The notes beneath the pieces were generated by a model. The model searched no databases and was not told where the DNA came from. It worked only from the letters and a program-made list of their open reading frames with translations. Of a DNA stretch of 64,000 bases, positions 21,529 to 34,094 are shown in pieces. Position 1 is the first letter of the stretch; each line of letters opens with the position of its first letter. The stretch lies in assembly GCA_951804985.1 (NCBI GenBank), contig OX638135.1, positions 10,144,058 through 10,208,057 on the forward strand, in the 5' to 3' direction. The translations under genes were made by a program, and so were the position numbers. This DNA comes from Dryomyza anilis (taxonomy: Eukaryota; Arthropoda; Insecta; Diptera; Dryomyzidae).

Positions 21529-22236
21529 TATACCCTACACTAAGAGTGAAAGGGTATATTCAGTTTGGTACGCCGTTTGTAACACCCAGAAGGAAGCATC
21601 TCCGGTATGGAAAAGTATATATATTCTTGATCAGCATGACCTCCTGAGTCGATTTAGCGATGTCCGTCTGTCCGTCTGTCTGTCTGTCCGTCTGTCTGTC
21701 CGTCTGTCTGTCTGTCTGTCTGTTGAAATCCCTAAGACTTTTAAAATTGAAGAGCTAGATAAATGAAACTTATAACTTAGATTACTAATATACCTACGCT
21801 GTATGTGCGAATTGGCGAGATCGGTCCATTGTGACCTATGATCCGACCACTTATGTTCAAATACCTCATATAAAATTTACATATACAGATCAATTTTACT
21901 GTATACGTGCTTAGGTAAACTTTTTTGGTCAAATATATATTGACATCATGCTCAAATACATGATAATAATGTTTTCCGGCGAAAAGACTTGTGGTTCACA
22001 AAAAAAAATCGAAATTCGGTACACCTACCCATTTGTAAATATGGGTATCAAATGAATGGAGTTATTTTCAGGATTCGTATACCCTGGTGACCTATATATC
22101 ACTTTAAATGGTAACCACACATATGTGTAGGGTATTTATAGTCGGCTTAGACCGACTATAATTTTGATAATCCCAACTATCATAATTACACCTACTTTAA
22201 AATTTCCCATGTGATCTAACCTTCCCAACTGGTTTT
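21529..22236 (+). mobile_element. HINE/DINE-1-like element, type 1
   Basis: Full-length copy with the usual 5' hairpin, a long GTCY microsatellite (about 21661-21724), hairpin with the loop 'cttaga' and CCCAACTGGTTTT end. It lacks a short internal block ('aattcttcagcgattgaatg' region) present in sister copies. Confidence 0.82.
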
Positions 22237-22722
22237 TTGTTTTACTTTGACCCCCTGCAGATAGGTTTTCAAAGTCCAAAGTCAAAATTTAAGTAAGCAA
22301 GGTTGAATTATTTCTTCGTATTTTTTATCCTTACTTATTTTTTGCCCGGCGTAGTATATGTGTAGGACAGCATTTTTTCAAAAATGCTATTTTTTTTTAA
22401 AACGCCACCGTAACGTAATGCTTAATTGCGATTTAAAAAAGTGTTCTGATGCGTTGAGAGAACAAAGATCGTAACGCCTGAGCAAAGTATAGCCAAAGTC
22501 GATAAACGGACAACCGACCTAATGCAACGTTGTGATTTGTCCTTTAAACATGGAAGGTTTTTCATCTGGTAAAATCATTTTTGCTCATATTCAACGCAAT
22601 TCGCGATATTTAAAATTTAAACATAATGGACTCAGGAAATGTTTTCATATATTTATAATGAATTCATTTTATGAAATTCATTAATGTCTATTTGGATTGT
22701 TTAGCCTCTAATATTGTATCAT
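22237..22722. other. Non-coding stretch between two HINE copies
   Basis: Contains a GTCAAAGT-rich start and 'gcattttttcaaaaatgc', a perfect short inverted repeat at about 22371-22388. No gene seen. Confidence 0.45.
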
Positions 22723-23486
22723 TATACCCTACACCTATGAGGTACAGGGTATATTAACTTTGTGCATATATTGTAACGCCCCTTAGGAGGCGTGTCCGGT
22801 ATGGAAAAGTATATATATTCTTGATCAGCATCACATCCGTTTAGCCATGTCCGTCTGTCTGTCTGTCTGTCTGTCCGTCTTGCTGTCTTGCTGTCCGAAT
22901 ACAGAATAACTTGAGAAATACTGATCAGAATGTGATGAAATTTCGTCTCAATATATTTTAGCCAAAAGTAGGAACTGAGTTTGAAAATGAGCCAAATCGG
23001 TTAACGGACACGCCCACCTCCCATACAAGTCACTTTTATATAACTATTTCGGAACTAATAACTCGAAAAGTATTCAAGATATAAGTATAAAATTTAAAAC
23101 GTATTATGAGAATTCACCTAAGAATATGTGGTCCAAAAACGGGCGTGATACGCCCACTTTTTTTTTCATTATTTCCCGGGTTTTCATAGTGGAAAATTGA
23201 TCCGTAAATTATTAAAATCAAATCTATGAAATATTAGCCTTTCAAAATTTTAAGTTTTTTAGTTTTTTTTATACTTTTATATACATTTTTTAATTTATGG
23301 GGATATAAGACGTAAATTTCTGATATATGAATAATATTCTGAGGGTGGGGAGGTTCAGCATAATTAAAAACTTTAAAATTAAGGTATGCAATTAAATATC
23401 CCACAAAAGGTGTAGGGTATTCCATAGTCGGGCCCGACCGACTATAAAAATCCGCCCCATGTGACCTAACTTTCCCAACTCGTTTT
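22723..23486 (+). mobile_element. HINE/DINE-1-like element, type 2, intact copy
   Basis: Starts TATACCCTACACCTATGAGG; TATACCCT pairs with AGGGTATA as in type 1. Then 'ccttaggaggcgtgtccgg', the core 'ttgatcagcatcac', a GTCY stretch, the subterminal block 'aggtgtagggtat', hairpin ATAGTCGG-gcccga-CCGACTAT and the end CCCAACTCGTTTT. Its interior is unrelated to type 1 over most of its length, but the two ends, the hairpin stem and the core are shared, so the two families use the same mobilisation signals. It preserves the empty sites for the insertions in 1858-4050. Confidence 0.82.
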
Positions 23487-24737
23487 ATTATCGTCTTACT
23501 ACGACTCGTTTTTAGTCCCCTTCGTCTAAAATTGGTATTTAAGTAAACATATAAAATGGTGAGAGAGTTCGGCCTACGTTCTTATAGGACTGTAGTGTCA
23601 AATTATTATATTATATTATTATTTTCGTTCATTTCGCTCTTTGAATCGAACGTTTTTTCAATATTTTTGTTTTGCAACTATTTTTTGATATAACAAATTT
23701 CATTTTTTTACCTTGTCGTATGATTTATATGAAAAAAAAACTCAAAACAAGCGCAAGCTCAACGTTTCGTTTGATACATGAATTAAAAATTGTAGTCACA
23801 CGTTATTCAACCGATTTTGAAACGAATTGTAGCCGATATCGTTGTCACCGGGAAATAAATGATCATGGGGGGTTGATAAAATAAATTGCCGTCCGTTCGA
23901 GCTTAATGGCGCCATCGTGAAACTGCCTCTTAATATTTTTAAAATTCTGTCACCCGAATTTCATTCGTAAAAGTTCACTAAGTTTTATCTAATATCTAAA
24001 GCGTCGCCTGTCCATGATTCTCCGTCCGTCTTACGCCACTCCCACATTCAAACACTCATTATAGACTCATTTTGGTGTAGTTTAAAATGTCAACATTTAA
24101 TATATCGTCGGTAATACTGCAAAACCGCCTAACTGCATGTGAAAATTACACCTAATTTTGTTTTATAACCGCGTTTTTAATGATATGTTGATCGGATAAA
24201 TTAGACAAATGTCATTATAAGTTATCATATACTTAATTTTGTATGAAGAAAGTGCGACTGAGACTGAAGTAAGTGCGATTGAGACTGAAAATAGTTTTGT
24301 TCTTCTGTACAATTTATTTTGTAAGAGGTATTCAAAACTGTGGATAGGTGGTTTTGCAGTATCACCGACGATATATTATTTTAAATATTTCAGATATGTC
24401 CAAATCTTTGAGATGTTTGGTTACTTATAAATAGTAGATTTAAGATGTTAATAGATTATTGTTCTGAGAAATGTATTAGTATATAATGCCTAAAGCTACA
24501 TTTTCTGTTTATATTTTTTTTATTATTAAGTGGTAATAAATTCCTGAGGCTAATTGCGTTAATGAAAAATAGTATTTGCGATTGTAGATAGTTAAATTTT
24601 GGCAAAATAAAATTGAGGCTTCTATTTGAAACGCTAAGACGTAGCTTATCAAAAAGGTATGATGGAGTTTTTGAATATAACAACTTATGCAGAAATATGC
24701 AGTTTCTCATATCGAGATAGTTTGTAATTGTACAAAC
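23487..24737. other. AT-rich DNA with a small inverted repeat
   Basis: Mostly featureless. 'tttaatatatcgtcggtaat' with 'actgcaaaaccgcctaa' (about 24097-24133) recurs inverted at about 24343-24385, a small foldback of roughly 290 bp. The 3' part overlaps the LINE-like fragment at 24456-24881. Confidence 0.45.
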
Positions 24738-24881
24738 TAAAATAAAAAAAATCGAAGGCAGGTTTTTAAAATATCGCGGTTTCAATGTTTTTTTTGGTTT
24801 TTTGAAAAAACTTTTTTTTTTGCTCCAACTATTAACTTTAGCTACTAAAAAACCCATACAAATTTCACATAATTTTTCCAC
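24456..24881 (-). pseudogene. Possible degenerate LINE reverse transcriptase C-terminus
   Basis: A 141-residue minus-strand frame contains FLHKLLYSKTPSYLFDKL and NRSLNFILPKF followed by ISLRNLLP. The spacing resembles the C-terminal region after the reverse transcriptase of jockey/CR1 LINEs (F-h-K-l-L ... R-s-L ... N-x-L-P). No catalytic reverse-transcriptase motif remains, and the N-terminal part of the frame runs into the foldback element starting near 24738, so the frame is a composite. It could be chance in AT-rich DNA. Confidence 0.35.
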
Positions 24882-26212
24882 CGTTATGGATCATAATTAG
24901 TGGTAACAAGTGCGAAACAAAGTTTTTTTTTTTCAAAAATAGTCATTTTTTGAGCATTATATCCTTAAATTCCATTAAATGGTCTATACATTAATAAATT
25001 AACGTGCATAAAAGCATGTCAAACAAACCAAAAACCAATCTTCTATCTTCAATAGTTGAGAAGATATTACACATCAAAGTCATTTTTTTTTGAAAATGTT
25101 GTCAAAAAAACGTTAAACTTTTAGTATACCATAAATAATTTAATTTTAACTAATCAATTTGCAAATTTGAGCCACATTTTCTAAAAGAAGACTTTATTAG
25201 CTAAATGTTGCAATAAACATTTTACCTACTGTTGTGAATATTTCAAAAGATATTGTGATAAAAAACGGAAAATCTAGTGTATATTTTTAATTTTTTTATT
25301 TCAAAATATGTAATAGTTACAAGGTAAAGTCATATCTTTGAAAAAATCCACTACAAGAGCTCGTTTTTTTATTAATTTATAATGTAGCTAGTATAGTCTA
25401 CTTTTAGATGTGTCTACTTTTAGAATGTGGATCGAATTGGCAAATTGATAAGTTAAAACTCAATTCTTTAAGGTTTACTTAAGTTGAATGTTTTTTTTGA
25501 CAAAATTTTCAAGAAAATTTGATTTGTAATATCTTCTCAACTATTAAAGAAAGCGGATGGGTTTTTGGTTTATTTGGTACATATGTTTATGCACGTTAAT
25601 CCGTGTGTTTACGCCAAAACTCTTGCAGTGTAAACCTTGTATTATTTATATAGTACATTCTGTGACAGGTCAAACGTCAAGAAGTGAATTTCGTTTTTTT
25701 CCTTTCAACCCTCCTTCTTTGAGGTTCTCGGGGCTGCAATTGCGCTGAACTCGATCTCTTTGCTGCCACCCATCAACAGAAGAACATCAAAGTAAGAACT
25801 ACGTTCCCACATATTACATCATATTTGATACTTATTATATATATTGGATTTCCTTATTTGATTTCCAATCATATTTTGTATTTTTATACATTTCTTAATA
25901 TTATATGGCAAACACTTCGGTTTGTCCCTAATATTATATTTGCTCAAATAAATAAGAAAACCTATAAACTTCAGCATTTTTAATTAATTTTGAATTGTTA
26001 GGAAATCGGTAAATATACGCCTTTTTGCGTAAACACCGTGTATAGGCCATTTAATGGTATTAAAGAATATAATGCACAAATAAGGACTATTTTTGTAAAA
26101 AAACTTATGTTTATTATCAAATTTTTTTTTTTAAAAACCGCACAAAAATTTAAACCGCGATATTTAAAAAAAAACCTGCCTACGATTTTTTTTATTTTAG
26201 TCTATTTTTTCT
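24738..26212. mobile_element. Long foldback element with ~500-bp inverted arms
   Basis: Starting at 'tcgaaggcaggtttttaaaa' (about 24750) and ending at 'aacctgcctacga' (about 26190), the two halves are diverged reverse complements of each other. Examples: 'cttctatcttcaatagttgag' region near 25040 with 'ctcaactattaaag' near 25540, and 'agccacattttctaaaag' with 'cttttagaatgtgg' near 25410-25440. The symmetry centre is near 25300. The right arm is lengthened by a solo LTR (25606-26035). No coding content. Target duplications were not found, so the borders are approximate. Confidence 0.7.
25606..26035 (+). mobile_element. BEL/Pao-type solo LTR with CCGTG target duplication
   Basis: A 430-bp sequence beginning TGTTTACGCC and ending GCGTAAACA, with the 5'-TG...CA-3' ends of an LTR, flanked by identical CCGTG at 25601-25605 and 26036-26040. 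It is clearly homologous to the LTR at 60612-61041, which is also 430 bp and adjoins a BEL/Pao Gag-protease frame; shared blocks include 'tcaaacgtcaaga', 'ctttgaggttctcggggctg' and 'aagtaagaactacgttccc'. No internal region is present, so recombination between two LTRs probably removed it. A 5-bp duplication fits BEL/Pao integration. Confidence 0.92.
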
Positions 26213-27277
26213 CGGGGGGATGTCCGAAACATATTCTTCAAACATTTAAGTTCTCCCACGACTTTTGGATTGAAAGTGTTTGGATTGAAAGTGCCTAGCC
26301 TGAGGCGTGCAAAAACAAATCGCTTCAAATTATTAAAATCTACTCTTTGGAGATCAGGAGTTACAGCATTTTTAAAAGTTTGGTTATATTGGACGTGCTA
26401 CGCCCCTTTGTCAATCCGTCCATAGTGGCTATATAATCGAATTGTCATTATTAAAATACAATTCCCATTGGTGGTGCACTTTATGCATTCGCGGAAATAT
26501 GACTAAATCATCTACTGAATTTTCACTAATTGTTTTTTTTTTTATTTTATCTCATAATAAACTAAACTGCACGATATTACCATAAAAGTAGTCGGATTAC
26601 TTTTTTTGGATTATTTTTTGGATTAATTGTTGATTATTTGAAAATAATTTCAAATAATCCAAAAATAATTTATGAAAAATAGAAGAAATAAAAGCCGGAT
26701 TACTTTATTGATTATTTGCAAATAACACTACAAAATGGAAAAAAAAACAAAATGAGAAAAAAAGTTTGTGCAGTAAATGTCACTATTTTTGTATTATTGG
26801 CAATGACCTGCAGAATTCGAATATATTAATTAAAAAAAAGTTCTATAGATAGGTTTACGAGATATCGGCCAACAACTTTTGATCAAAGCTTTGAAAAAGG
26901 TGATCATAAATATTTCGCGTTTTAAATAACGGATTTGATCAAATTTAATACCAAATAAAAGATATTTAAAATCCAATAAACATTTCTCACAACATTTTGA
27001 AATTGGTTTACTGGTTTGAGAGAATTCGATAGAAGAACTCGATAATTTTAATTTTTTCGACAAAAATTTAACTAAAAGATGCCTTTAAAAAATCGAAAAA
27101 GCGAGATGATTCACAGTTTTAAAGAAAACGATGTAAAAATGAAATATATCTATGCATACATTTTGTGGTTAGAAAAATCATGTGAAAGCATTAGAATTGT
27201 GTGTAAACTAAAAAAAATCCCTTTTTGTGTTTTTATCAGAGCTCTCCATTATCCGGGTGCCCATTTTGAATCACTCT
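26213..27277. other. Non-coding DNA with a diverged GATTA-rich foldback fragment
   Basis: Nothing coding. At 26585-26720 'agtcggattactttt', 'gattatttgaaaataatt' and 'gccggattactt' resemble the hAT-type foldback at 30366-30998, so a diverged fragment of that family may lie here. Otherwise featureless. Confidence 0.4.
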
Positions 27278-27600
27278 AAAGGGTACCATTAGCATACTAA
27301 TGATGTCCGCTATCGATTTTCGAAATGCAAATTATTGTGGTATAAATGCGTTTTTAACCCTTTCTAGGGGTCACGGACCACACCAAAGGGTACCATTAGC
27401 CTTCTAATGATGTCCGCTCTCGAGTTCCGAAATAAAAATCTTTGGGTCATAAATGCAGTTTGTCCCCCTTTTGTGGGTCATGGACCACTCCAAAGGGTAC
27501 CATTAGTCTTCCAATGAGGTTCGCTATCCATTTCTGCAATAAAAAAATTTTGGACACCATTCGATTTCCCATGATGTCTGCTACCGATTTTATCACTTTC
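27278..27600 (+). repeat. 107-bp tandem repeat, about three copies
   Basis: 'aaagggtaccattag' recurs at 27278, 27385 and 27492, giving a 107-bp period. Each unit continues with 'aatgatgtccgct', a 'cgaaat' block and 'gggtcacggaccac'. Copies differ by several substitutions. No coding function seen. Confidence 0.85.
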
Positions 27601-27687
27601 CGCCCACTTTGTCCACCCACATTTTTCGAACCACTTATTTTTTATTTTATATATTTTTTTTACAAATGAATGTCTTATTATTAATAA

Positions 27688-28005
<318 letters not shown>

Positions 28006-28296
28006 GATAAATGCATATATAAATGAATAAATAAAAACGGGGCATAGGGGCTTTCTTTCGGACCCGATTTACACCGAAGTTTGCTACCAAAACCTATTTA
28101 CCTCGAAAACTCGCATTTGGACCCGATTTAAACCGAAGATTGTTTTCGAACCAGTCTTGTACCGAGGCTCGTCTTTGTATCCGATTTACATCGAGACTCG
28201 CTTACGGACCCGATTTACACCGAAGCATGTTATCGAACCCGATTTATTCCGAAGCTTATCCTTGTACCCGATTTATATCGAGACTTGCATTCGGAC

Positions 28297-30298
28297 CAGT
28301 GTTGCCAGAATTTGTTTAGCAATGCGGCTAAAATACTGAAATAAAACGGCCAAAAACGGCTAAATTACATTTTTAAACGTGCTAAAAGACGGCTAAATGT
28401 TTTTTTGTTTTATATTTAATTTATTGTAGTTAATTTGAATATTTTAACAAATTTAATAGAAAAATTTCATGTTAAAAAAGTAGAAATCGGCTAAAATTCA
28501 ATAAAATTATTCAAACTAAAAAACCATATTAATATTGTCGTCAAATAGTACTGACTTGCGAACTAAAAATTCCAATTTAACGACTTTCAACTCTAAAAGA
28601 CAGAATGTTCAAGAAAATACATTGGTTTAGTAAAAGTTAATATTATAAATTAAAATTCGTATCTTCAATAGAACAATAATTATGGTGCAGTAGAAATTTA
28701 AATCTACATTTAAGGAAATTTTACGATTCTTGGTTAAAACGTTATAAATATTAAATTAAGTAAAGATAACATTTTTTTTATTTGTTAAATATATAAATTG
28801 TCTGATTTTTAAAATTTTGAAGTAATATCGTATTTTCTTCAAAACATTTTTTTGTTTTTAATAATGATTATATAGTCACTGTTATGCCAAAAGGGGAGAA
28901 TGTGCATTTTTAAAAATGTTGGGAAATCAAATTTTAAAGTTTGAAGTGCTCTAAAAATTTGCAAAATTTAGATTTTTTCAATTTTTTCTGTTATTTTGGT
29001 TTATTCATGAATTATTATAACGTATATATAATATCTTTGGATTTGGACAACTTACTGAATTATAAATACGGATTTTGTGTGACTATATCCTGACCAAAAC
29101 GCAAATATTTTTGTTTTTATGCCATAACTTTTGATGGGTACAAGATAGAATAGTGTGGTAAAGGTATTAATTGTTTGTTTTAAAAGCACCTATCTATTGT
29201 CATATTTTGCCAAACATTAATTTGTTATTTGCACGAAAAATGTTTGGCCATAACTTTTTATTGATACGAGATAAAATAGTGGTGTAAAGGCATTTATTGT
29301 TTATTTTTAAAGCACCTATCGATCTGCATCATTAATTAAAAATACTTTCTTGCAAATAACAAAAATTCGAAAAATTGAAAATCTTGTCATGCCAAAAGGG
29401 CGAATCTTTTCTTTTTCGCCATAACTTTTTATTGATACGAGATAAAATAGTGGTTTAAAGGCATTTATTGTTTGTTTTTAAAACACCTATCGATCTGCAT
29501 CATTAATTAAAAATATTTTCTTGCAAATAACAAAAATTCGAAATGTTGAAAATCTTGTCATGCCAAAAGGGCGAATATTTTCTTTTTCGCCATAACTTTT
29601 TATTGATATGAGATAAAATAGTGGTGTAGAGGTAATAATAGTTTGTTTTTAAAGCACATATCAATCTGCATCATTATTTAAAAATATTTTGCCAAACATT
29701 TTTTCCTGCAATTTTTGACTTTTGTGGCTAGAAATATCCAACAAAATGACACGCGATTTTAGCACAGTATACTTGAGGAACAAAATGTAAAATAACGCAA
29801 ATGTCAAAAATTGCACATTCGCCCCTTTGGCATGATACTGACGATATCTCGTACACAATTTTTTTGGAATTTTAAAAATAAAAGAAATGCAAAAAAAGAT
29901 AAACTGAAAAAGGGGCTATATCTAAATTTCAGAACCAACGCTACAAATTTAACCGTTATTTGCTGTAACGTTTACTGTATTATGTCATAATTTTGATTTT
30001 GTCAGGAAGATCATTATAATTTACATACTTATTGAAAGTATATTTTTTTTAAATTAACAACTTCATAAATTATTCGTATAATTTTAATTGCATTTTTCAA
30101 AAACTTGAAAATTAGACTTACAAAAATGTTTATAATGTCAAAATATAAATTAAAATTTTATTTAAACTTTCAACAATCCGGCTAAAATATTTTGTAGAAA
30201 CGGCTAAAAAAAGGCTATCAAATAAGACCATAATTTTCCGGCTAAACAATTAAAGACCGGCTAAATTTAGTCGGAAATAGGCAAAACTGGCAACACTG
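28297..30298. mobile_element. hAT-type element, 2.0 kb, exact 8-bp duplication
   Basis: Terminal inverted repeats CAGTGTTGCCAG and CTGGCAACACTG, flanked by identical ATTCGGAC (28289-28296 and 30299-30306), which is part of a type-A minisatellite unit. 'cggctaaa' occurs four to five times within the first 210 bp and again four times within the last 130 bp, in the same orientation at both ends. The interior has 171-bp tandem repeats (29121-29690). There is no transposase frame. The duplication fits the hAT preference nTnnnnAn. Confidence 0.93.
29121..29690 (+). repeat. 171-bp tandem repeat inside the hAT element
   Basis: 'gccataactttt' begins units at 29247, 29418 and 29589, a 171-bp period, with a shorter diverged unit at 29121. 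Each unit includes 'gagataaaatagtgg' and 'cctatcgatctgcatcatta'. The last unit is incomplete. Confidence 0.85.
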
Positions 30299-30365
30299 AT
30301 TCGGACCCGATTTACACCGAAGCTTGTTATCGAACCCGATTTATACCGAAGTTTATTATTGTATC

Positions 30366-30998
30366 CAGAGCTGCAAAGGTTGGATTACGATTACTTTTGA
30401 TTACGATTACTAGAGAATCGTCATCAAAAAGTTTGATTACGATTCTTTTGATTACGAATCAAAAATTAAGAATACGATTAGTAATAATCAAAAAGTAATT
30501 TGATTTTTAGTACAATTTTTGATTATTTTCACGATTACTTAAAAATAATCAAAAACTAGTAATCTGACTACTTTTTATTGATTATTTGAAAATAATCAAA
30601 AAAGTTAATCCGACTACTTTTTTTTGATTATTTGAAAATAATCAAAAAAAAGTAATTCGACTGCTTTTTTTTGATTATTTCTATTTTTGTTAGATTATTT
30701 GATAATCAAAAAATAATCAAGAAAAATGGAAATAATCAAAAATAGTAGTCGGATTACTTTTTTTTGATTATTTTCAAATAACCAAACAAAAAGTAGTCGG
30801 ATTACTAGTTTTTGATTATTTTTAAGTAGACGTGAAAATAATCAAAAAATGTACTAAGAATCAAATTACTTTTTGATAATTTCTAATCGTAATCAAAATT
30901 TTTGATTACGACTACTAAGAATCGTAATCAAAATTTTTGATTACGATTCTTTAGTAATCGTAATCAAAAGTAATCGTAATCCAACCTTTACAGCTCTG
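30366..30998. mobile_element. hAT-type foldback MITE, 633 bp, exact 8-bp duplication
   Basis: The ends CAGAGCTGCAAAGGTTGG and CCAACCTTTACAGCTCTG are near-perfect inverted repeats and are flanked by identical ATTGTATC (30358-30365 and 30999-31006) from a type-C minisatellite unit. Almost the whole element is self-complementary ('gattacgattac', 'gtcggattac', 'gattatttgaaaataatc' arrays), so it could form one long hairpin. Non-coding. Confidence 0.93.
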
Positions 30999-31078
30999 AT
31001 TGTATCCAATTTACATCGAGCTTCACTTACGGACCCGGTTTACCCCGAAGCTTGCTCTCGAACCTAAGAGACAACCGT

Positions 31079-31609
31079 GTTATATTTAAGTAAAACATTG
31101 TTTAGTTTTAAAGAAGAATAATCTTGTAAATTACTGTGTGACAAGACAGACAAATTAACAAGCGATCAAATGAACAATCGTCAATCGAACAAACGAACGA
31201 TCTAACCGGGTAGCTCGAACAACGAACGAACAATCGAGCTACTCTAACCACCAATTTACGAACGAACAAACTACCCGGGTTTTGCGAACTACATGCAAAT
31301 AGATGTACCCTACTTTTTAAAAGCTCGTTCAAACGTTATTGGACGATATTTTGTAAACCTATCCAAAGAAACATTTTTAAACCATATCTTCGGAATCAGG
31401 GAGTCATTTTACATAATACAAAAATAGTCTTGAATGCTGCGCAGAATGGTTGTGTAGTGTTATAAAAAATAATTCAAAAAAAAAAAAATTAAATAATCAA
31501 AAATGTAGTCAGATTACTTTTTTTTAATTGTCTTCAAATAATTAAAAATTAATCTAAACAAATTTAAATTATTTTGATTTTTTAAAATAATAAAAAAATA
31601 ATGTAAAAA
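31079..31609. other. Non-coding DNA
   Basis: Contains CGAACGAAC-rich sequence (31185-31270) and a diverged GATTA/AATCA stretch (31480-31600) like the foldback MITE. No gene recognised. Confidence 0.4.
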
Positions 31610-32435
31610 ATGTGTTTGAAGATATCCATAAGATATCCATAAATAAATGTTAACTGCTTAATGTGGGACATATGTTAAATGATTTTTAACTGATCTAAAA
31701 ATGAATAAAAACTTTAAAAAATTGTTTTTTTTTAATAGTTTAGTAGACTAAAAGGCTTAAATTAATATATTATAGTTTTCAATAAAATTATTGCTTCGAT
31801 TTAGTAAAAAACGAATTAAACACTAAAAAACAAAAAAATATTATACGAAATTAAAATTGCTGTAAATTGCTGTCTTCCGACAAAAGTGTGATACCACTTT
31901 GGAAACTTCAACTCCATAGCTATCACGCTAACTAGGTGTGTACTCGGAGAATCTTCTCTGAACCTCGCAATTCGTGTCCAAAGTAACGAAATATGAACAT
32001 TTTTTATGTAAATAACCCAACTGTAAAAATGCCTTCCTAAATAAGTGAAGCACCTTTTTGGAAACGTTATGCCCTTATCTAGTTATGGATAGTAGGTCAC
32101 CATGCGGAGAATTTTCTCTGGACTTCGCAATTTGCGTCCAAAGTAACCTACAAATATGAACATTTTCCATGAAAATAACCCAACTTTTGGACCACTCCCG
32201 TTTTAAAAAAATGCGTCCCCAAAAAAGTGGAGGCATATCGAAAACTATAATATATTAATTATTTAAGCCTTTTAGTCCACTAAAACTATTAAATATACTA
32301 TTTTTTAGAGTTTTTATTAATTTTTAGAGCTATTAAAAAACTTTTAACATATCCCACAGTGTTTAACATATGTTCCACATATGTTAAGCAGTTAACATTT
32401 ATGGATGTCTTTTTATGGATATCTCCACACACATA
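31610..32435. repeat. Foldback with ~200-bp arms and a duplicated loop
   Basis: The left arm (31610-31800) with 'gttaactgcttaatgtggga' is the inverse of the right arm (32235-32430) with 'catatgttaagcagttaac'. The loop holds two direct copies of a roughly 160-bp segment, recognised by 'ggagaatcttctctgaacct' (about 31945) and 'ggagaattttctctggactt' (about 32107). No target duplication identified. Confidence 0.65.
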
Positions 32436-32439
32436 AAAA

Positions 32440-32790
32440 TGTATAGTTTTTACAATGCTATACATTTTCACTATTTTAAGCACTACGTTCAATGTGGGCG
32501 GAAAAAAATGGCGACTTAGATATACACTAAAACGGATAAAATGAAGGTGATTGTATACACACTTTAAAAATGAAATAGAGTTGCATTTACAAAACCAAGA
32601 TGGGGCGTGTCACCTTCCATTCAACCTCCGCTTTTACAACGCTAATTTTCACTATTCTAAGCACTACGTTCAATGTGGGCGGGAAAAAATGGCGACATAT
32701 ATACAGATATACACTAATACGGGTAAAATTGTGGGTGATATTATCCACACTTTAAAAATGATATAGTGTTGTATTTACAAAATAGATGGG
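32440..32790 (+). repeat. 181-bp tandem repeat, two copies
   Basis: 'gcactacgttcaatgtgggc' occurs at 32480 and 32661, a 181-bp period, with shared 'aaaatggcgac', 'gatatacacta' and 'cacactttaaaaatga'. No coding function. Confidence 0.8.
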
Positions 32791-33372
32791 GGAATATGTG
32801 CTAGCTAGTATTTTATCATAGGAAGTTGCAAGATTATGATTTTAGGTATTTTTTAGGTATTTCATACTAAAATAATAATTTAGATGTTTAAGATTCCAAA
32901 AAGTGAGACATTTTTTAACCGGCAAAATACCATTTCATACCGGTAACACTTTATATAGGTGACGGTAAACGAAATGGTACACGGTAAAAAATGTTGGAAT
33001 ATTTTTTAAACTTTTCTTTGGATTACAGATGATTTTAATACTGTTTGTCTAATTTTCAAAGTTATCAATAGTTTACACATTTTCAAACTTTCTCAGATTA
33101 AAATTGTATATATTTTTTATTAAACATGGAATGTAATGTTTTTAGTTTATAACATAATCCCAGTGGTTTAAAGATTTAAATTAACCAATTGTATTAAAAT
33201 TTAAACTAAATAGTTTATTTTTCTGTTTATATTATAATTTTGAACAATAAATGTTTAAAATTGAAACTCAAATAGTTTTTTCTCAGTAGTGTGATGATCA
33301 TTTGCTAGATCAAGGCAAGAAATGTTAGTCTTGTTCTTGCAAACTAAGTCTTGCTCTTGCATGGGTACATAT

Positions 33373-34094
33373 CAGGGATGATATTTGAAAATATCGATAT
33401 TGTAACTTATCGTAAAAAAAATTTACTAAATGAAACCAAATTTTACTTTTTTCATAAAATTAAATATTTTTTTAATATACAAATTTGAAAAATATGCAAT
33501 AAGAGTCTCTTTCTGTATTTCGAAAGAAAACAATGATGTAATGACGTAAAAATGACTTTAATTTTTGACTTTTAAATTAATTCGAAATACTTTATATTGG
33601 TGCATGGGGTAGTCATTGTCATGTTCACAATTTTTTCGGAACATACCGGGAAACTGTTTTTGCATTAACGTTACTTTTTGACCCTATTTTTAATATATTG
33701 TACAACAAATTAATTATTTTCCCACATAAGAACTAGGATCAATTACGTTAAAATTGTAATTATAATTTTAATAAAATATTAAAATAGAAAAATAAATAAA
33801 CATTTTTTTGTACTTCTGATTTTAAAGTATGGGTTTGAAAAATTAAGCTGTTTTATATAATATCGGTAACGGTTTCAATAACTGATTATAAATATTTAAT
33901 AACGAAGTTTTCAAATAAAAATAATTGTCATATGCGATTCATTAAATTATGTTGTCTATAGTTATGCGCCAAAAACTTGTGATCAGTATATTTATTGTTG
34001 GAATTGTACCAAAATGGTCAAGGGAGTACTTGCGTACGTTTGATATTGAAATTGTACTGAAAAAAGTACAATTGTACTGAAATAATCATCACTG
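33373..34094. mobile_element. hAT-type MITE, 722 bp, exact 8-bp duplication
   Basis: Ends CAGGGATGATATTTG and AAATAATCATCACTG, inverted and imperfect, flanked by identical GTACATAT (33365-33372 and 34095-34102). Inserted in the left subterminal array of the larger hAT. Non-coding. Confidence 0.88.

Larger units (their letters stand above)
28048..31078 (+). repeat. 29-bp minisatellite with 87-bp higher-order repeat, split by two hAT elements
   Basis: Units of 29 bp share 'cccgatttacaccgaag'. Three subtypes alternate: A begins 'cattcgga', B 'ttatcgaa' and C 'tccttgta', giving an A-B-C higher-order unit of 87 bp. Reading across the two insertions (28297-30298 and 30366-30998) the order is A B A B C A B C A B C A B, about 370 bp in all. 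The early B unit is diverged. Because neither strand-forward frame of the consensus has a stop, short open frames appear; I see no evidence of translation. Confidence 0.88.

Noticed and set aside
28048..31078. 29-bp repeat array considered as CRISPR
   Set aside because: Units are directly adjacent without spacers, show a three-subtype higher-order pattern, and the context is an insect genome.
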